Assembly: GCA_964526785.1 (NCBI GenBank)
Contig: CAZGMJ010000076.1
Location: 1-24,266, forward strand
DNA length: 24,266 nucleotides
Source: CAZGMJ01 sp964526785
GTDB taxonomy: Bacteria; Planctomycetota; Phycisphaerae; Sedimentisphaerales; Anaerobacaceae
Direction: 5' to 3'
Below, in pieces: positions 22,268-24,266 of this stretch. The translations under genes were made by a program, and so were the position numbers. Within the stretch, counting starts at the first letter, position 1, and each line of letters opens with the position of its first letter. A model generated the notes under the pieces. The model did not search any database. It saw only the letters and a list, made by a program, of their open reading frames with translations, and was not told where the DNA came from.

Positions 22268-24154
22268 ATGGACATACCTCTTTCAACCATCGACATTGCA
22301 ATCATCATCGCCTACATCGTCGCCGTTATCGTCGTGGGCTGGCTCCTTTCCAAGCGGGCATCCAAAGACCTTGACGCATATTTCCTCGGCGGAAAAAGCC
22401 TGCCCTGGTATATCATCGGTACGTCCCACGGCGCCAGCGGCTTCGACATAACCGGGACAATGTGGTTTGTCGCAATGTTGTTCACCTATGGCATTAAGGC
22501 CGCCTTCATCCCCTGGATATGGCCGTTGTTCGATCGCGTCTTTCGCCAGGTATATCTCGGCCCGTGGATCCGCCGCTCGAACGTGTTGACCGGAGCGGAA
22601 TGGATGCGGACCCGATTCGGCACCGGTCGCGGCGGCAATCTCTCGCACATCAGCGTCGTGGTCTACGCCCTGATCGGTGCTATCGGTTTTCTCGCATACG
22701 CGTTCCAGGGCATAGGCAAGTTCGCCGAGGTGTTTTTCCCGTGGAACCTGGCCTGGGGCTCGCTCTCCAGTGCAAATGTCTACGCGATCGTCATACTCAT
22801 AATTACCACTGCGTATCTGCTCTTCGGCGGCTGGTACAGTGTCGTGTTGACCGACTTGCTCCAGTTCGTTCTTCTGACCATCGCATCGATCTTCATCGCC
22901 GTCATCGCGATGTCCAGGGTGAGCCCCGAGATGCTGGCGGCAGCCGTACCGGATGGCTGGTCGGACCTGTTCTTTGGCTGGAAACTCGACATCGATTGGC
23001 AGGGATATGTTGCCGGACTCAATACCAAGATATACGGCTCGGCTACCGAACCGGGCGACGGTTTCTCCTTGTTCGGATGTGTCGTAATGCTATGGTTGTT
23101 CCGGGGCCTGCTGGTCAGCGCAGCCGGACCGACCCCCGGCTACGGCATTCAGCATGTCCTTTCGACGCGAAATCCACGAGAGGCGGCTCTGGAGAACTGG
23201 TGGATGTCCATCGTACAACTGGTGCCCCGCTTTCTGATGATAACCGGAATCGCAGTGCTGGGCGTGGTATTCTTCAGCCCTCAAATCAACAGCATGGTCG
23301 GCGAGGGATTGGCCGAGACGGGCAGGGTTTCCTTCGATTTCGAGCAGATACTGCCCTTCGTTATCCGCGATTTCATTCCGCCCGGCCTGATCGGCATCCT
23401 CATGGCAGGACTGCTTGCGGCGTTCATGAGTACGTTCGACTCAACCGTCAACGCCGGGGCGGCCTATATAGTCAACGACGTATACAAACGCTACATCTCG
23501 CCCAGGGCCCCCAATCGGCGCTACATAATATTGAGCTACGTCTCGTCGGTACTGCTTGTGGCGGTTGCGATTATCATCGGCCTGCGTATCCGAAACATCA
23601 ACGATATTACCAAGTGGATTACCGGCTTACTGTACGCCGGATATATCGCACCGAACATCCTTAAGTGGCACTGGTGGCGATTCAACGGCTACGGCTATTT
23701 CGCCGGTATGATCGCGGGAGTTATCGCCGCCTTGGCGTTTCCTCATCTCGTCCCGTGGGTGGGCAAGACGTACGCTCTGTTCTTCCTGCTGCCGATCAGC
23801 ACGCTCGCATCCGTGTGGGTCTGCCTCAAGACGCCGCCCGATGATGACAAGGTGCTCGATGAATTCTATCTGAACGTCCGGCCGTGGGGCTTCTGGAAGC
23901 CCGTCTACCAGCGATTGCTCGCCACCCACCCCGACCTGAAGCGAAATCGCAACCTCGCCCGGGACTGGTTCAATATCGCCAACGGCATCGTCTGGCAACT
24001 CATGCTGATGGTCGTGCCGATCTGCATCGTTATCCGCAAGTACAGTACGCTGTGGATTTCCCTTGCCGTTCTCGCGGTGACCTCAGTGATCATGAAGTTC
24101 GCATGGTACGACAAACTCGGCCCGGGCGACATGTACAGGCATGCGGACGACTAA
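22268..24154 (+). CDS. sodium:solute symporter (SSS family)
   Basis: This 628-aa membrane transporter has about 13-14 hydrophobic segments. The SSS-family opening is visible: a first helix (IAIIIAYIVAVIVVGWLL), then DLDAYFLGGKSLPWYIIGTSHGASGFDITGT, where the unwound helix and sodium site lie. Later hallmark segments are FVIRDFIPPGLIGILMAGLLAAFMSTFDSTVNAGAAYIVNDVYKR (about 375-420). An extended C-terminal part with extra helices (about 560-620) resembles the longer sugar-type members. It should import a sugar or oligosaccharide with sodium. GAAAGGGA lies about 8 nt before the ATG. Cotranscribed with GH130, it probably brings that enzyme's substrate into the cell; the solute is not readable from sequence. 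Confidence 0.92.
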   Translation: MDIPLSTIDIAIIIAYIVAVIVVGWLLSKRASKDLDAYFLGGKSLPWYIIGTSHGASGFDITGTMWFVAMLFTYGIKAAFIPWIWPLFDRVFRQVYLGPWIRRSNVLTGAEWMRTRFGTGRGGNLSHISVVVYALIGAIGFLAYAFQGIGKFAEVFFPWNLAWGSLSSANVYAIVILIITTAYLLFGGWYSVVLTDLLQFVLLTIASIFIAVIAMSRVSPEMLAAAVPDGWSDLFFGWKLDIDWQGYVAGLNTKIYGSATEPGDGFSLFGCVVMLWLFRGLLVSAAGPTPGYGIQHVLSTRNPREAALENWWMSIVQLVPRFLMITGIAVLGVVFFSPQINSMVGEGLAETGRVSFDFEQILPFVIRDFIPPGLIGILMAGLLAAFMSTFDSTVNAGAAYIVNDVYKRYISPRAPNRRYIILSYVSSVLLVAVAIIIGLRIRNINDITKWITGLLYAGYIAPNILKWHWWRFNGYGYFAGMIAGVIAALAFPHLVPWVGKTYALFFLLPISTLASVWVCLKTPPDDDKVLDEFYLNVRPWGFWKPVYQRLLATHPDLKRNRNLARDWFNIANGIVWQLMLMVVPICIVIRKYSTLWISLAVLAVTSVIMKFAWYDKLGPGDMYRHADD

Positions 24155-24266
24155 CGTCCAGCCACATGATCGCATAGTATAATTCACCGAGCGAAAACCC
24201 CGACTTCGGATTAACTCTTTCCGCGCGTCGGCAGCGGAAAGACTTCGGACTTCGTGCGAGCTGTTG
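24155..24266. other. non-coding window end with hairpin flanked by direct repeats
   Basis: TATAAT at 24178-24183 lacks a good -35. TCTTTCCGC (24216-24224) pairs with GCGGAAAGA (24234-24242) around a 9-nt loop. The hairpin is bracketed by two GACTTCGGA copies (24202-24210 and 24241-24249). No T tract follows, so it is not a standard terminator; it may be part of a leader of the next gene. Confidence 0.4.

Noticed and set aside
24178..24183. TATAAT as promoter for a downstream gene
   Set aside because: No -35 better than 2 of 6 at 16-18 bp spacing and no gene visible after it.
1..24266. CRISPR arrays, insertion sequences, rRNA
   Set aside because: No regularly spaced repeats, transposase genes with terminal inverted repeats, or rRNA segments were found.

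Overview
The window has two unlike parts joined at a tRNA gene. Positions 1-4775 are the right end of an integrated genetic element whose left end lies outside the window. From 4775 onward the sequence looks like host chromosome. Several traits point to a member of the Planctomycetota, perhaps a marine or sediment anaerobe related to Phycisphaerae: a formylglycine-type sulfatase, agarase-like and GH5-like secreted glycosidases, a multihaem cytochrome lipoprotein, an aldo/keto-reductase-like protein and a sugar-isomerase-like protein that carry twin-arginine signals, and a TatC with a large extra loop. This taxonomic guess is inference from gene content; no rRNA or other marker is present.

Element (1-4775, plus strand). 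It starts with the 3' part of a winged-helix replication initiator-like gene. Four direct copies of TACTTGG(CCA) lie inside that gene, followed by an A-rich purine tract, as in phage lambda, whose origin sits inside gene O. Next come a zinc-finger/TOPRIM/RecA-type primase-helicase (start GTG overlapping the previous stop), an unknown 105-aa protein, an HGG-motif protein with a possible Cys3His zinc site, and a promoter driving a 61-aa ribbon-helix-helix/excisionase-like protein coupled (ATGA) to a tyrosine integrase. The integrase reading frame runs on into the 3' half of a minus-strand tRNA-Ser(GCU), which is evidently the attachment target.

Housekeeping stretch (4775-10939). It holds tRNA-Ser, a 112-aa basic protein, a small membrane protein of the YdjM/DUF457 type, and a compact minus-strand unit (promoter, 31-codon ORF, strong terminator) in an otherwise empty 620-bp gap. 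A consensus promoter then drives tatA-tatC. A radical SAM gene follows and meets a minus-strand beta-CASP metallo-beta-lactamase nuclease gene end to end.

Polysaccharide region (10964-24154). A Tat-exported sulfatase diverges from a secretin-like lipoprotein. A long minus-strand cluster then encodes, in transcription order, a Tat-exported TIM-barrel isomerase-like protein, a Tat-exported aldo/keto-reductase-like protein with a damaged catalytic tetrad, a tetrahaem cytochrome c lipoprotein, a GH5-like glycosidase with a carbohydrate-binding domain inserted in its catalytic fold, and a GH50-like agarase. Divergently, a GH130 glycoside phosphorylase/hydrolase gene is followed 15 bp later by a sodium:solute symporter gene. 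A reasonable reading is that outside enzymes cut and desulfate a (possibly galactan-type) polysaccharide, the symporter imports the products, and the GH130 and isomerase-like proteins process them. The tat genes nearby encode the export route that three of these proteins appear to need.
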